Of a stretch of DNA of 64,000 nt, positions 43,771 through 53,154 are shown piece after piece (within the stretch, counting starts at the first letter, position 1; each line of letters begins with the position of its first letter). The position numbers were made by a program, and so were the translations under genes. Below the pieces are notes generated by a model. It saw nothing but the letters and a program-made list of their open reading frames with translations. It was not told the origin of the DNA and ran no database searches. Source of the stretch: Hyphomicrobiales bacterium (GTDB lineage Bacteria > Pseudomonadota > Alphaproteobacteria > Rhizobiales > Rhizobiaceae); assembly GCA_021775415.1 (NCBI GenBank), contig JAJFHV010000002.1, positions 34,581 through 98,580 on the forward strand, in the 5' to 3' direction.

Positions 43771-44730
43771 ATGAAAATCGTGAAGCTCTGCATTACTGCT
43801 TTTTGTTTCGGACTGGTGTTTTTGCAGGCGACCCTGGCGCAGGAAGCTGCTTGGCCGAGCAAGACGGAGTACCGTTATCAGGAGGTCAATGGAAACCGCA
43901 TTTTTTACCGCGAGGCGGGAACAATATCACCTGATAGGCCAACTGTTGTTTTACTGCACGGTTATCCTTCTTCCTCTCATTATTTTCGCGAACTGATCCC
44001 GCTGTTGTCGGGGCGGTATCATGTGATCGCGCCAGATAATCTTGGCTCTGGATACAGCGATCGTCCGGATCCAAAAGAAACAACCTATACATTCGATCTT
44101 CTAGCCGACCATGTGGACGGTTTGCTCAAGGCATTGGAAATCAAGCAGGCTGTTTTCTTCATTCAAGATTTCGGGGCGCCAGTTGGTTTTCGGGTGATGA
44201 TGCGAGACCCGTCTAGATTAAAGGGCATCATTGCACAGAACGGTAATGCGTATACGGAAGGGCTTTTGCCAGCTACGGAGAAATGGTTCCAGCAGGCGCA
44301 GACGGATAGATCGGCAGGTATGATTAAAGGGATGTATGATTACACAGGCCCTGAAAGCGTAAAACAGAACGAATATCTGCGGTACGTAAAGGAGAAAGAA
44401 CACATCATGAGTCCGGATACCTGGACGCATGATAACAACTTTCTTCGCGCGGAAGCAGGCAGAAACGTTCAGGTTCAACTCTTTCAGGATTACAATACCA
44501 ATCTGAAGGCCTATCCCGAATGGCAAGCGTTTATGAAAGAGCATCAACCACCAACGCTGCTGGTGTGGGGAAAGCATGATCAGGTTTTCCTGGCCGCTGG
44601 TGCCGAAGCCTTCTTGAAAGACCTTCCGAACGCAGAACTGCATTTATTGGACGCCGGTCATTTTGCCATTGAAGAAAAGCCGGTCGAGATCGCCAAATAC
44701 ATTATTCAATTTATGGAAGGACTGCAGTAA
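43771..44730 (+). CDS. Secreted alpha/beta hydrolase, epoxide hydrolase/dehalogenase type
   Basis: 319 residues with a Sec signal peptide (KLCITAFCFGLVFLQATLAQ). LLHGYPSSSHYFREL is the oxyanion HGxP motif, DNLGSGYSDRP follows, the nucleophile elbow FIQDFGAPVGF has Asp, and LLDAGHFAIEE has the catalytic His. Asp nucleophile plus HGYP indicates epoxide hydrolase or haloalkane dehalogenase activity in the periplasm. Monocistronic with its own terminator. Confidence 0.9.
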   Translation: MKIVKLCITAFCFGLVFLQATLAQEAAWPSKTEYRYQEVNGNRIFYREAGTISPDRPTVVLLHGYPSSSHYFRELIPLLSGRYHVIAPDNLGSGYSDRPDPKETTYTFDLLADHVDGLLKALEIKQAVFFIQDFGAPVGFRVMMRDPSRLKGIIAQNGNAYTEGLLPATEKWFQQAQTDRSAGMIKGMYDYTGPESVKQNEYLRYVKEKEHIMSPDTWTHDNNFLRAEAGRNVQVQLFQDYNTNLKAYPEWQAFMKEHQPPTLLVWGKHDQVFLAAGAEAFLKDLPNAELHLLDAGHFAIEEKPVEIAKYIIQFMEGLQ

Positions 44731-44777
44731 GCGCAGCATGGATTGAATGAAGCCTGCCCGTTACGTGTGGGAGTATC

Positions 44778-44810
44778 AAAAGCCTCCGTCACTGTTGTGA
44801 GGGGGCTTTT
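44778..44810 (+). terminator. Rho-independent terminator after the secreted hydrolase
   Basis: AAAAGCCTCC-G-TCAC, loop TGTT, GTGA-G-GGGGCTTTT followed by GTTGTT. Its stem resembles that of the terminator at 43509, perhaps a repeated terminator design in this genome. Confidence 0.88.
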
Positions 44811-44866
44811 GTTGTTCCATCTGGCGCTTGCAGATTTTCAATTTCAGCGATTGTACAATGTTCTGA

Positions 44867-45961
44867 TCACGCGTGCGTTTTCGACTTTTGAGAGTCGTAA
44901 ATCGGCATCTTGGCAACCGTCGCGGTTGTCTCAATGTCACCACCTGAAACCTGCAGGACCGTGCCCTCAGCTGCGGCTTTTGGTGAAACATGTGCAAGGG
45001 CAAGCGATTTGCCCATTCGGTGCGAATAGCAAGGGCTGTTTACAGCACCCACTGCTTCCCCATTCAGGGTAAGCGTTTCTTCGCCATTCACCATGTCCGG
45101 ATGATCAACAACAACGCAGACATTGTTGATTTTCTCATTGCCCTTGGCATTCATTGCGGCTTGCTTGCCACGAAAATCGCCCTTCGAGCTGCTGATTGTG
45201 AAGCCCAGTCCAGCTTCCCACGGCGTTTGATCGGTTGTCATGTCATAGCCGTAAAACAGCAGTCCGGCTTCAATTCGCACCTTGTCGAGGGCAGTGAATG
45301 AACATGGCATTACGCCCTTTTCTGCCAGCTTGTCCCAGACATCTCCTACGACAGAAGCATCGGCAAACACTTCATAACCGCGCTCGCCTGAATAGCCGGT
45401 ACGTGAAATGCGACAGGGGTGGCCAAACAGGTTTGCTGGTGTGTGGTGGAAATATTTAAGGGCGCCCAGATCAACATCACAATTGGCGTTGAGCACCTGC
45501 AATGCCTTTGGTCCCTGGACAGAAATGTCATGCAGATCATCGCTGAATTGCACCTCCACATCTTTCCCCTCGGCCGAGGCTTCAAGAAGCGCCATCGTGT
45601 CTCCGGAACCGTGGGCAATCATCCACTCACTGTTTCCGTTGTTCGACACAATCGCATCATCTCCCATGGTGCCATCATCTGTCAGAACGGAAAGATAGGC
45701 AGCCTGTCCCGGGGCAATCTTGCTCATGTCGCGCGTCGTCAGGTGATCAAGGACGGCAAGTGCATCTGAACCGCGCACAAACACCTTTTTGAGCGGAGAC
45801 ATGTCAAACATACCCACGGCATCTCGTACCGCATCATGCTCGTCATTCGGGTCACTGTCGTAGGTCCATGCGGTGCCCATTCCGTTCCAGTCTTCAAGGC
45901 CAGAGCCTAGAGCGATGTGGCGTGATGCAAGGGCCGACGTGCGGCTGAGTTCTTCAGTCAT
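44867..45961 (-). CDS. GcvT-like (aminomethyltransferase-type) folate-binding protein
   Basis: 364 residues from ATG 45961, with GAGGAATACATC before it; the longer open frame extends through the upstream mttB gene and is not used. VGMFDMSPLKKVFVRGSDA, FHHTPANLFGHPCRISRTGYSGERGYEVFAD and EAGLLFYGYDM are GcvT signatures for tetrahydrofolate binding. It lies 28 bases after the MttB-type gene, so it probably accepts the methyl group removed by that enzyme and passes it to tetrahydrofolate. Substrate specificity unknown. Confidence 0.9.
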   Translation of the reverse strand: MTEELSRTSALASRHIALGSGLEDWNGMGTAWTYDSDPNDEHDAVRDAVGMFDMSPLKKVFVRGSDALAVLDHLTTRDMSKIAPGQAAYLSVLTDDGTMGDDAIVSNNGNSEWMIAHGSGDTMALLEASAEGKDVEVQFSDDLHDISVQGPKALQVLNANCDVDLGALKYFHHTPANLFGHPCRISRTGYSGERGYEVFADASVVGDVWDKLAEKGVMPCSFTALDKVRIEAGLLFYGYDMTTDQTPWEAGLGFTISSSKGDFRGKQAAMNAKGNEKINNVCVVVDHPDMVNGEETLTLNGEAVGAVNSPCYSHRMGKSLALAHVSPKAAAEGTVLQVSGGDIETTATVAKMPIYDSQKSKTHA

Positions 45962-45989
45962 GATGTATTCCTCTTTAAACCAAGTGTGA

Positions 45990-47567
45990 TTAGTACCATT
46001 CATCCGGCATGGATGATTTTTTTCGTTCGATTGTTTCCTTGAGTGCTTCGTCAATGGCCTCGTCAATTGCTGGCGCTTCATAGGCTGCCAGCATTGCTTT
46101 CCATCGACCGTTGGCGCGTTGTTCGGCGGTTTGGCTACCGTTCTCCAGCCAGGTCTCATATGGTCCGGCCTCTGGAATTTCTGATTGATAATTTGCATCT
46201 GCATAATGGCGCAGGGTGTGTTGAGTGGAAAGAAAGTTTTGGCCCGGTCCGGACTCCAGATAGGCATCGCGACCGAATGACTCTTCGTCTACCTCAAGGC
46301 CACGAACCATGCGCATTAACATGCCGCAATGATCCAGATCCATGACAAATTTCTCATATCCCATGGTGAGTCCGCCCTCAAGCCATCCAGCCGCGTGCCA
46401 AATCTGGTTGGCACCGGACAGGAGCGAAACCATCATTGAGGAGGTGGAATCCTGCATTGCCTGGCCGTCTGCTGAATTGGAAGAGGAAATCTGTCCACCG
46501 CCGCAACGTACCGGAACCTTGAGCCGTCGTCCCAATTGGGCAAGTACCATGGTTGTGAGATTTGCTTCCGGTGACCCAAACGTAAGAGCGCCGGATTTAA
46601 GATTCATGGTCGTGTGAAAACTGCCATACACGACCGGGCACCCTTCACGGACAAGCTGGGTGAGCGCGATACCTGCCATAGCCTCGGCATGGGTTTGAGC
46701 AATCACCGCAGGTTGGGTAACCGGTCCCATTGCGCCGCCAAAAATTGCTGGCGAGATAGCAACGCTTTGATTGGCTGCCGCATAGACCCTAAGTGCGCCC
46801 GACATCGTGTCATCAAACACAAGTGGTGAATTGATGTTGATGTTTGCCTGAATGACCACATTGTCTTCGAGGTAATCTTCACCAAAGACGATTCTTGCAA
46901 GTTCAAGGGAATCGCGAGCGCGGCTGGGAGAAGTAACGCCTCCCATGAATGGTTTTGTGGAGTAACGCAGATGGGCGTAAGCCATATCGAGATGTCGCTT
47001 GTTGACCGGCACGTCGACCGGTTCGCAAATCGTGCCGCCGGAGTGATGCAGCCATGGCGACATGTAGGTCAGTTTTATAAAGTTCTCGAAATCTTCAAGC
47101 GATGCATAGCGGCGACCCTTATCCAGATCAGTTGCAAATGGTGAACCATAACCGGGCATGAGAACCACATGGTCCCCACCAAGTGTGAAATTGTTGGTGC
47201 CATCACGGCCGTGCATCTCATATGTGGCCGGAGCAGTGGAACAAAGTTGCTTCAAATGTCCGGTATCAAATCGGACGCGCTCTCCCTCAACAGACGCACC
47301 CGCATCCTTGAACAGGGCAAGCGCTTCCTTGTCCCCACGAAATTCAAAACCGATTTCCCTGGCAATCCAGTCTGCTTGCTCCTCGATTTTTATGAGGCTT
47401 TCCTCAGCCTGCAATTCATAGGTTGGGATGGATCGAAGTTGCCGGTTCCGGTCTTTGGATGCAACCTCAACCCTTTGAGGCGCAGAAACACGCTCTGCCC
47501 GCCCGCGACGGCGTTTTCTTTCCGGTTCAGCGGAACCGGGCACAGGATCTTGAGTGTTTAATTGCAT
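45990..47567 (-). CDS. MttB-family methylamine/quaternary-amine methyltransferase (non-pyrrolysine)
   Basis: 525 residues. MttB fold signatures: LMPGYGSPFATDLDKGRRYASLEDF (substrate pocket), HHSGGTICEP, NININSPLVFDDTM, GGAMGPVTQPA and RCGGGQISSSNSADGQAMQD. No in-frame TAG occurs, so this is the pyrrolysine-free branch that includes glycine betaine, proline betaine and carnitine demethylases. Encoded with a GcvT-like protein, without a corrinoid protein or MtbA-type partner nearby. The LysR gene is divergent. Confidence 0.92.
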   Translation of the reverse strand: MQLNTQDPVPGSAEPERKRRRGRAERVSAPQRVEVASKDRNRQLRSIPTYELQAEESLIKIEEQADWIAREIGFEFRGDKEALALFKDAGASVEGERVRFDTGHLKQLCSTAPATYEMHGRDGTNNFTLGGDHVVLMPGYGSPFATDLDKGRRYASLEDFENFIKLTYMSPWLHHSGGTICEPVDVPVNKRHLDMAYAHLRYSTKPFMGGVTSPSRARDSLELARIVFGEDYLEDNVVIQANININSPLVFDDTMSGALRVYAAANQSVAISPAIFGGAMGPVTQPAVIAQTHAEAMAGIALTQLVREGCPVVYGSFHTTMNLKSGALTFGSPEANLTTMVLAQLGRRLKVPVRCGGGQISSSNSADGQAMQDSTSSMMVSLLSGANQIWHAAGWLEGGLTMGYEKFVMDLDHCGMLMRMVRGLEVDEESFGRDAYLESGPGQNFLSTQHTLRHYADANYQSEIPEAGPYETWLENGSQTAEQRANGRWKAMLAAYEAPAIDEAIDEALKETIERKKSSMPDEWY

Positions 47568-47685
47568 TCATCACAACCAAGTGGTTTTGCGGGTATTCCC
47601 GCTTCTGTGCTCAGGTTATGGCTCATTAATGCCGCTATCAAGACAAATGAATTGACCGGGCGTTTAATTATTTTATACCTAGAGG

Positions 47686-48555
47686 ATGCGCTTTAGGTAT
47701 CACGACAATCTTCGGACATTCATAACTGTCGCCAGACGCGCGAGTTTTTCGGCAGCGGCGATTGAATTGAACCTCACCAAAGGTGCAATCAGTCACCAGA
47801 TGCGGAACCTTGAAGATGAGTTGGGGTTCAAGCTCTTTCATCGCTTGCCCAGTGGGGTCTCGCTCACCGAGAAAGGGCAACAGCTTCTAGCCACTGCAGA
47901 GCAATCTTTCAATGAGATAGAGACAGCAATCTCCCGGCTCAAGGTTCCCGAGGAACAGTTTGTGACGCTTGCAGTTTCAACCTATTTCGCTTCCCGTTGG
48001 CTTTCCTCGCGCCTGATGCATTTCATGAAGGCACATCCCCTAATCCGGTTGCGTATTCAGCCAATGGTGGATTTGCTGGATTTGCAGGATGCAGGGGTCG
48101 ATCTGGCAATTCGCTGGGGAGATGGAAATTGGAGCGACGTAAAATCGGATCGGCTGTTTCCTTGTCCAGCATTCGCCACGGGCGCTATTGGCACCAATAA
48201 ACGCATTAAAAGCCAAGGGTTTTCAACTCTGACCTTACTGAAGGACCGGGAAGGAAGCACTGCATGGGAAGATTGGCACAAGGTGGCGCGAATGCCATTT
48301 GAAGCAAAGGGGGACACGCTGGTTATTCCCGATCCTAATGTCCGGGTTCAGGCGGTCATGGATGGTCAGGGAATTGCGCTTAACGATGGGTTGATATCCG
48401 CTGAGTTGGAGGCTGGTCATTTGGAGCAGGTTATGGATTACCGGCTTGAGGATTACGGATATTTCCTTGCATTCATGCCCGGTGCAAAAAGCAGCTCGGC
48501 AGTCATGAAGTTTGCGGACTGGTTGTTGAAGCAGGGTTCAGAGTATCAGGGTTAG
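47686..48555 (+). CDS. LysR-family regulator (GcvA-like), divergent from mttB
   Basis: 289 residues. The N-terminal winged HTH has LRTFITVARRASFSAAAIEL and LTKGAISHQMRNLEDELGFK; LFHRLPSGVSLTEKG follows. The effector domain resembles GcvA-type regulators. 118 bases separate it from mttB, so it probably activates the mttB-gcvT pair in response to the methylated amine. Confidence 0.92.
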   Translation: MRFRYHDNLRTFITVARRASFSAAAIELNLTKGAISHQMRNLEDELGFKLFHRLPSGVSLTEKGQQLLATAEQSFNEIETAISRLKVPEEQFVTLAVSTYFASRWLSSRLMHFMKAHPLIRLRIQPMVDLLDLQDAGVDLAIRWGDGNWSDVKSDRLFPCPAFATGAIGTNKRIKSQGFSTLTLLKDREGSTAWEDWHKVARMPFEAKGDTLVIPDPNVRVQAVMDGQGIALNDGLISAELEAGHLEQVMDYRLEDYGYFLAFMPGAKSSSAVMKFADWLLKQGSEYQG

Positions 48556-48631
48556 GCCGGCAAACTCGTTTGTTTACGTGGTTTAAAAGTTTTGTGTTGC
48601 AAAATGGGTGGCTTGGGAGATAGAAAACCAC

Positions 48632-48745
48632 ATGTTGAAATTCTCTTCACATATTGGCTTGTCTGACCGGTTGGTTGGAACAGCTGCGTGCGGGATGCTA
48701 TCCGGCCTGCTACTGCTTAGCGGCGGTCGTCGGGCTCGGTATTAA
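48632..48745 (+). CDS. Leucine leader peptide upstream of leuA
   Basis: A 37-codon ORF ending GMLSGLLLLSGGRRARY, with four consecutive Leu codons (CTG CTA CTG CTT) near the end and nine Leu in all. It lies 126 bases before leuA. Stalling at the Leu run when leucine is scarce would set the downstream RNA fold, as in known leu leaders. The ribosome site is weak, so translation is not certain. Confidence 0.72.
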   Translation: MLKFSSHIGLSDRLVGTAACGMLSGLLLLSGGRRARY

Positions 48746-48798
48746 AAGGGCGTCCGGCGATCGAAATGATCCGGCAGGTGCCGTTAGTCCTTTTTCAT
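48742..48798 (+). promoter_or_regulatory. Candidate leuA attenuator
   Basis: AAAAGG and CGGC at 48744-48760 pair with GCCG and CCTTTTT at 48782-48798 across an internal loop, with CCGGC-AGGT-GCCG as an inner stem and TTTTT at the end. The stem is less perfect than the trp attenuator. Confidence 0.5.
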
Positions 48799-48871
48799 CA
48801 CAAATTTAGTAAAACTTAGCCATCAGTGATTCGCTCAATGCGGATACTGCTGGGCAAACCAAGAGATCGAC

Positions 48872-50554
48872 ATGACAAAATCATCGATGGAAAATGCTTC
48901 CACCAAATATCAAACCTACGAACCAATAGCGTTGGGTGACCGGACCTGGCCTGCCAATGTAATTTCCAAGCCGCCTGTGTGGTGTTCAGTCGATTTGCGC
49001 GACGGAAACCAGGCGCTGATCGATCCAATGGGGCAGGATCGCAAGGAGCGTATGTTCAAGCTTTTGCTCGACATGAAATTTAGGGAAATCGAAATCGGTT
49101 TTCCTTCGGCGTCCCAGACCGATTTCGATTTTGCGCGATGGTGCATTGAAGAGGGCAGCGTACCGGATGACGTATCGTTACAGGTGCTGGTTCAGTGTCG
49201 CCCGGAACTGATCACCCGCACGTTTGAATCGCTTGAGGGTGCCAGTGCACCGATCGTTCACTTTTACAATTCAACCTCTGAGTTGCAGCGCCGTGTTGTG
49301 TTCGGCCTTGATAGACAGGGCATCAAACAAATTGCGGTAGATGCTGCGAAGATGATCCGGGATATGGCGGAAGATGCTGGTGGTGGTTTTAGATTTCAAT
49401 ATTCGCCCGAGAGTTTCACCGGTACCGAGCTCGAATTCTCGCTGGAGATTTGTAATGCGGTGACAGAAGTCATGCAGCCGACGGCGGACAACAAGTTAAT
49501 CCTCAATTTGCCGGCGACCGTCGAGATGTCGACGCCAAACATTTATGCCGATCAGATAGAATGGATGAGCCGTAACCTTGATAGCCGCGAAAACATAGTC
49601 TTGTCGTTGCATCCGCATAATGACCGGGGAACCGGAGTTGCTGCAACCGAGCTGGCGCTGATGGCTGGAGCCGACCGGGTTGAGGGAACATTGTTTGGCA
49701 ATGGTGAGCGAACCGGCAATGTGGATATTGTCACGCTTGCGCTCAACATGTTTACGCAAGGGGTCGACCCGGCGATTGATTGCTCGGATATTCCGCGCAT
49801 GAAAGAGGTCTATGAATATTCAAACCAGCTGAAGATCCCCGAGCGGCATCCCTATGTGGGGGAGCTGGTATATACGGCGTTTTCCGGCTCGCATCAGGAT
49901 GCAATCAACAAGGGCATGAAGGCACTTGAAAAGGCCAACAAACCTTTGTGGGAGGTTCCTTATCTGCCGATTGATCCGGAAGATGTGGGTCGCAGCTATG
50001 AAGCGATTATCCGTATCAACTCACAATCGGGCAAGGGCGGTATCGCCTATATCATGGAGGCTGATTACGGCATTCAATTGCCGCGCAACCTGCAAATTGA
50101 GATGCGCGATGAGGTACAACGGGTAACCGATGAGGAAGGGCGTGAGCTTCTTTCACAACGCATCTATGATTTGTTTGAACAGGTTTATGTCAAACAACCC
50201 GGCGCACGGCTTTCCTATGTAGACCACCACACTACGCTTGCGAGCGATGGCAGCGCTACCAAGCTTCGCAATCTTGAGGCCAGCATTCTGGACAAGGGCA
50301 AGGAAATCACCATTACCGGCAAAGGTACGGGCCCCATCGACGGATTTGTCGATGCGCTGTCAACACATGCCGGTATTGAGATTTCTGTGGTTGATTACTC
50401 GGAACATACACTCAGGCCCGGTGCGGATGCCTCTGCGATTTGTTACATGGAAATCGAATCCGGAGGCCGCAAGCTGTTTGGGGTTGGTATTAACTCCAAC
50501 ATTGTCGCAGCTTCGCTCGAGGCGCTTGTCTCTGCCGTGAACCGGCTGGTTTAG
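48872..50554 (+). CDS. leuA: 2-isopropylmalate synthase
   Basis: 560 residues. DRE-TIM metallolyase signature WCSVDLRDGNQALIDPM, catalytic and metal residues in LSLHPHNDRGTGVAATE and GNGERTGNVDIVTLAL, and the leucine-binding C-terminal domain (about 430-555). Its length fits the long type II LeuA class. It condenses acetyl-CoA with 2-oxoisovalerate, the first committed step to leucine. The start is ATG 48872, with ATG 48887 as an alternative. Preceded by a leucine-rich leader. Confidence 0.96.
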   Translation: MTKSSMENASTKYQTYEPIALGDRTWPANVISKPPVWCSVDLRDGNQALIDPMGQDRKERMFKLLLDMKFREIEIGFPSASQTDFDFARWCIEEGSVPDDVSLQVLVQCRPELITRTFESLEGASAPIVHFYNSTSELQRRVVFGLDRQGIKQIAVDAAKMIRDMAEDAGGGFRFQYSPESFTGTELEFSLEICNAVTEVMQPTADNKLILNLPATVEMSTPNIYADQIEWMSRNLDSRENIVLSLHPHNDRGTGVAATELALMAGADRVEGTLFGNGERTGNVDIVTLALNMFTQGVDPAIDCSDIPRMKEVYEYSNQLKIPERHPYVGELVYTAFSGSHQDAINKGMKALEKANKPLWEVPYLPIDPEDVGRSYEAIIRINSQSGKGGIAYIMEADYGIQLPRNLQIEMRDEVQRVTDEEGRELLSQRIYDLFEQVYVKQPGARLSYVDHHTTLASDGSATKLRNLEASILDKGKEITITGKGTGPIDGFVDALSTHAGIEISVVDYSEHTLRPGADASAICYMEIESGGRKLFGVGINSNIVAASLEALVSAVNRLV

Positions 50555-50782
50555 AACTACACAAACTGGTGCTCCCGGTCATTTTCAAAATGGTCAGGAT
50601 GCGGCATCTCTGACCGGTTTGCAAAAGTACCCCGTTTGTCCGGACTGGGCGGGCAATACAATCGAGATTTCATGGATATCCACCATAATTTTCGCTCAGG
50701 TGTCAGCACCTGTGTAATCCCATATGCCCGTGATGCTACAGTTTTCAGGTGTGATTCGTTAGAACTGCAATGGAAGATTCCC

Positions 50783-51544
50783 ATGAATATCCAGAAGCCG
50801 AAGATTGTTCCCGACCAGAAGCTGGACCCGTTGATATCCGATCTGGCCAATTCGAAAGACATTCCCTCGGCTTGTCTTGTTTTGAAGGATTATTTATCGG
50901 ACATGGGCTTCGAATTGCTGTCGGTGAAATTCTGCGACATAGAGGATGAACTCCCGGCTATCCGTCCCTTTGGAAATTATCCTTGTGCGATTTCCGAGCT
51001 ATCAACAGCCATGTATCCAAACGGTGGGTGCCCACTTACAAAAGAGGCGATACGGGTATTGTACCCGTTTGATGCATTCGAAATTCATCAAACTGATTAT
51101 CCGGATTTTCTAAGCCGACGGTTTCTCCAGGAAATCCGTAAAATGGCACATGAACACATTGCGGTTGTCCCAATTATCCTCGGTCGAGGCCTCGCACTTT
51201 TCACAATAGGATTGGCAAACTTGTCGTTTGCCGGGCAGACCAGAGAGTTGATTATAAGCACCGTCAGTCAGTCCACAATTTTGCTAATTGGCCGGTTCCC
51301 GGAAATCGCCAATTTCTTTTCACCCAAGTGTCTCTCTCTGCTTGAAGCAGAAATCCTGTTTTTGTCTGCCAACGGATTCAACGACGTCGAAATTGGCGAA
51401 ATGAGAAATTTCGGTGCATTGACCGTGAACATGATCTTCAACAATGCGGCACGGAAATTGAATGCGCGAAACCGGTCGCAAGCGATTTCAACCGCTTTGT
51501 CCATGGGAGAGATTTCGAACACAATGAGCCCCATTCAATACTGA
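50783..51544 (+). CDS. LuxR-type transcriptional regulator
   Basis: 253 residues from ATG 50783 (GGAAG eight bases upstream; ATG 50672 is possible). The C-terminal 60 residues form a LuxR/FixJ HTH: LSLLEAEILFLSANGFNDVE, then NFGALTVNMIFNNAARKLNA and RNRSQAISTAL. The N-terminal domain is like the autoinducer-binding fold in size but lacks the usual Trp/Asp ligand set that I can identify, and no luxI gene is in the window. It may be a solo LuxR. Confidence 0.8.
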   Translation: MNIQKPKIVPDQKLDPLISDLANSKDIPSACLVLKDYLSDMGFELLSVKFCDIEDELPAIRPFGNYPCAISELSTAMYPNGGCPLTKEAIRVLYPFDAFEIHQTDYPDFLSRRFLQEIRKMAHEHIAVVPIILGRGLALFTIGLANLSFAGQTRELIISTVSQSTILLIGRFPEIANFFSPKCLSLLEAEILFLSANGFNDVEIGEMRNFGALTVNMIFNNAARKLNARNRSQAISTALSMGEISNTMSPIQY

Positions 51545-51634
51545 GGCGACCTCAACAAACACCTGCACAAAGATCACACACGATCCAGAGTGGTTACTGC
51601 AGAATTGGGTAAAATTGTTGTTGGTACACCAATA

Positions 51635-52888
51635 CTAGCGGGCCAGTCGTACGACCTTAATTTGCTGGGCGATGCGCTTGTACACTTCAACCAACTCTGA
51701 TCCGCTTGCGGCAGAATAGTAATACTGAATGTTGTTGGTATTTGGTGTGGCACAAGCCTGCATGGTCTGGGTTGCGCTCTTGTTGTTCAACGCGAAACCG
51801 ATTGTGAAAACCTGAATTCCCTTGGCTTTCATATTTTCACAAAGCTTCAGGGCATTGTTCATCGACTTTGTTTGCTGCCGACGAACATTCTGGCTGTTGG
51901 GAACGCCCGCGAACGCCGTGTTAAATTGACCATCAGTCATGATAACCGCAAACTTGTTCAGACTTTTGTCGTAGTCACCAGGGGTGGAGCTGACCGGAAA
52001 ATACGGTGCCCAGTTTGGTGAAATGGTAAACCAGGCCCATTGGATGCCAATATGGCCAGCGGTATAGCCTGACGCAGAAAGTTGTTTTACCGAGTTCTTC
52101 AAAAGATCGGGATCACTTGTAAGGGGCTGAATTACTGCCTTGGGACAGAAGCCCAATCTTGAATCCCTGAATGGAGGGCCACTTCCGGGTCCATCATCCG
52201 TATATTGGAACTTTCCCGGTCTTTCAGTCTTGCACCCATCCGGGAGCTTCTTTTTGGATTTATTGGGTTCGTTTTGGATCAAGGAACCCACATTCACGGC
52301 ATCCGCATAGGGAATGACACTGATGCGCAGACGGTCGCGTGATTTTGTATTCACGGCCAGCAATTCATCAATTCCCGTTAGCGCTGCGGCTTTCAGGGCG
52401 TTAATTTTGCTGCCTGACATTGAACCGGTGACATCAAAGGTCATGGCAACCTCTGTTTCCAATGCTCCGAATATCGAACTGCCACTTACAGTAACCGGTA
52501 CCTCGTTCCACCCGGCAGCGCGCATTAACGTCATGGGAAGGTCTACCCTGACGGCCACGCTGATTTCTTCCGCGGTCCAGTTAACCTGGAGTGAATCTAT
52601 CGAGACTGTGTGGTCGAAACCATTGGCTTTCAGATTGGCGTTTAAAAAATTGGTGAGATAGGCGGTTGCTTCTTCGTCTGTCATATCATTTGCATTTAAT
52701 TCCACAGCCGTGGCAATTAATGCAGAATCCAACGCCCCAGCCAGATGAGACTGGGTGGAATGCAGTCTGGAATAATCCACTGCAGCGCCGGCGCTAACAG
52801 CAATCGCCATAATTGCAAACGCGCTTATCATGGCTACATTTCCGGATGTTTCTTTCCAAAATCCCGACAATTTTTCTTTAATGTTCAC
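51635..52888 (-). CDS. TadG-like pilus-assembly/von Willebrand A protein
   Basis: 417 residues from GTG 52888 (AAGGA nine bases before; TTG 52897 also in frame). The N-terminal helix SGNVAMISAFAIMAIAVSAGA is the TadE/G-type membrane anchor after a short charged start. A von Willebrand A domain with MIDAS-like DVTGSMSGSK and IMTDGQFNTAF follows from about residue 145. Such proteins occur with Flp/Tad pili, but no other tad gene is in the window. Probably anchored in the inner membrane and facing the periplasm. Confidence 0.88.
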   Translation of the reverse strand: MNIKEKLSGFWKETSGNVAMISAFAIMAIAVSAGAAVDYSRLHSTQSHLAGALDSALIATAVELNANDMTDEEATAYLTNFLNANLKANGFDHTVSIDSLQVNWTAEEISVAVRVDLPMTLMRAAGWNEVPVTVSGSSIFGALETEVAMTFDVTGSMSGSKINALKAAALTGIDELLAVNTKSRDRLRISVIPYADAVNVGSLIQNEPNKSKKKLPDGCKTERPGKFQYTDDGPGSGPPFRDSRLGFCPKAVIQPLTSDPDLLKNSVKQLSASGYTAGHIGIQWAWFTISPNWAPYFPVSSTPGDYDKSLNKFAVIMTDGQFNTAFAGVPNSQNVRRQQTKSMNNALKLCENMKAKGIQVFTIGFALNNKSATQTMQACATPNTNNIQYYYSAASGSELVEVYKRIAQQIKVVRLAR

Positions 52889-53103
52889 GGCAATCAATCC
52901 TTACACCCATGTCTTCGGGAAAAATGTATCAGTGACAGGTAAGGATATTGTAAATTTGTTGCCTAAATTCTTCGTCATGTATGACATTTGGCGAGCCATC
53001 TATTTGGCGGGAGCGACCCTTGGTGTTTGGGGTGGCGAACGTACAGCAGGCCTCACTATTTACTTAAAATTTTTAACGTTCCAATTAAGCGTATTTTGGG
53101 GAG

Positions 53104-53128
53104 TTTGTCGTACCGTTTTTCCGACAAA
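53104..53128. repeat. Inverted repeat upstream of the diguanylate cyclase gene
   Basis: TTTGTCG-TACCGTTTTTC-CGACAAA, a perfect 7-bp dyad 27 bases upstream of the diguanylate cyclase start. It could be an operator or a weak hairpin in the 5' leader. Confidence 0.4.
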
Positions 53129-53154
53129 AACCCCAATGGCCGTGATTAACTCCC

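Noticed and set aside
44990..45301. 103-residue forward ORF overlapping the GcvT-like gene
   Set aside because: Shadow of a strongly supported GcvT-family gene on the other strand.
45962..46267. N-terminal extension of the GcvT-like frame through the mttB gene
   Set aside because: A good ribosome site and the family's normal N-terminus place the start at 45961; the extension lies inside the mttB coding region.
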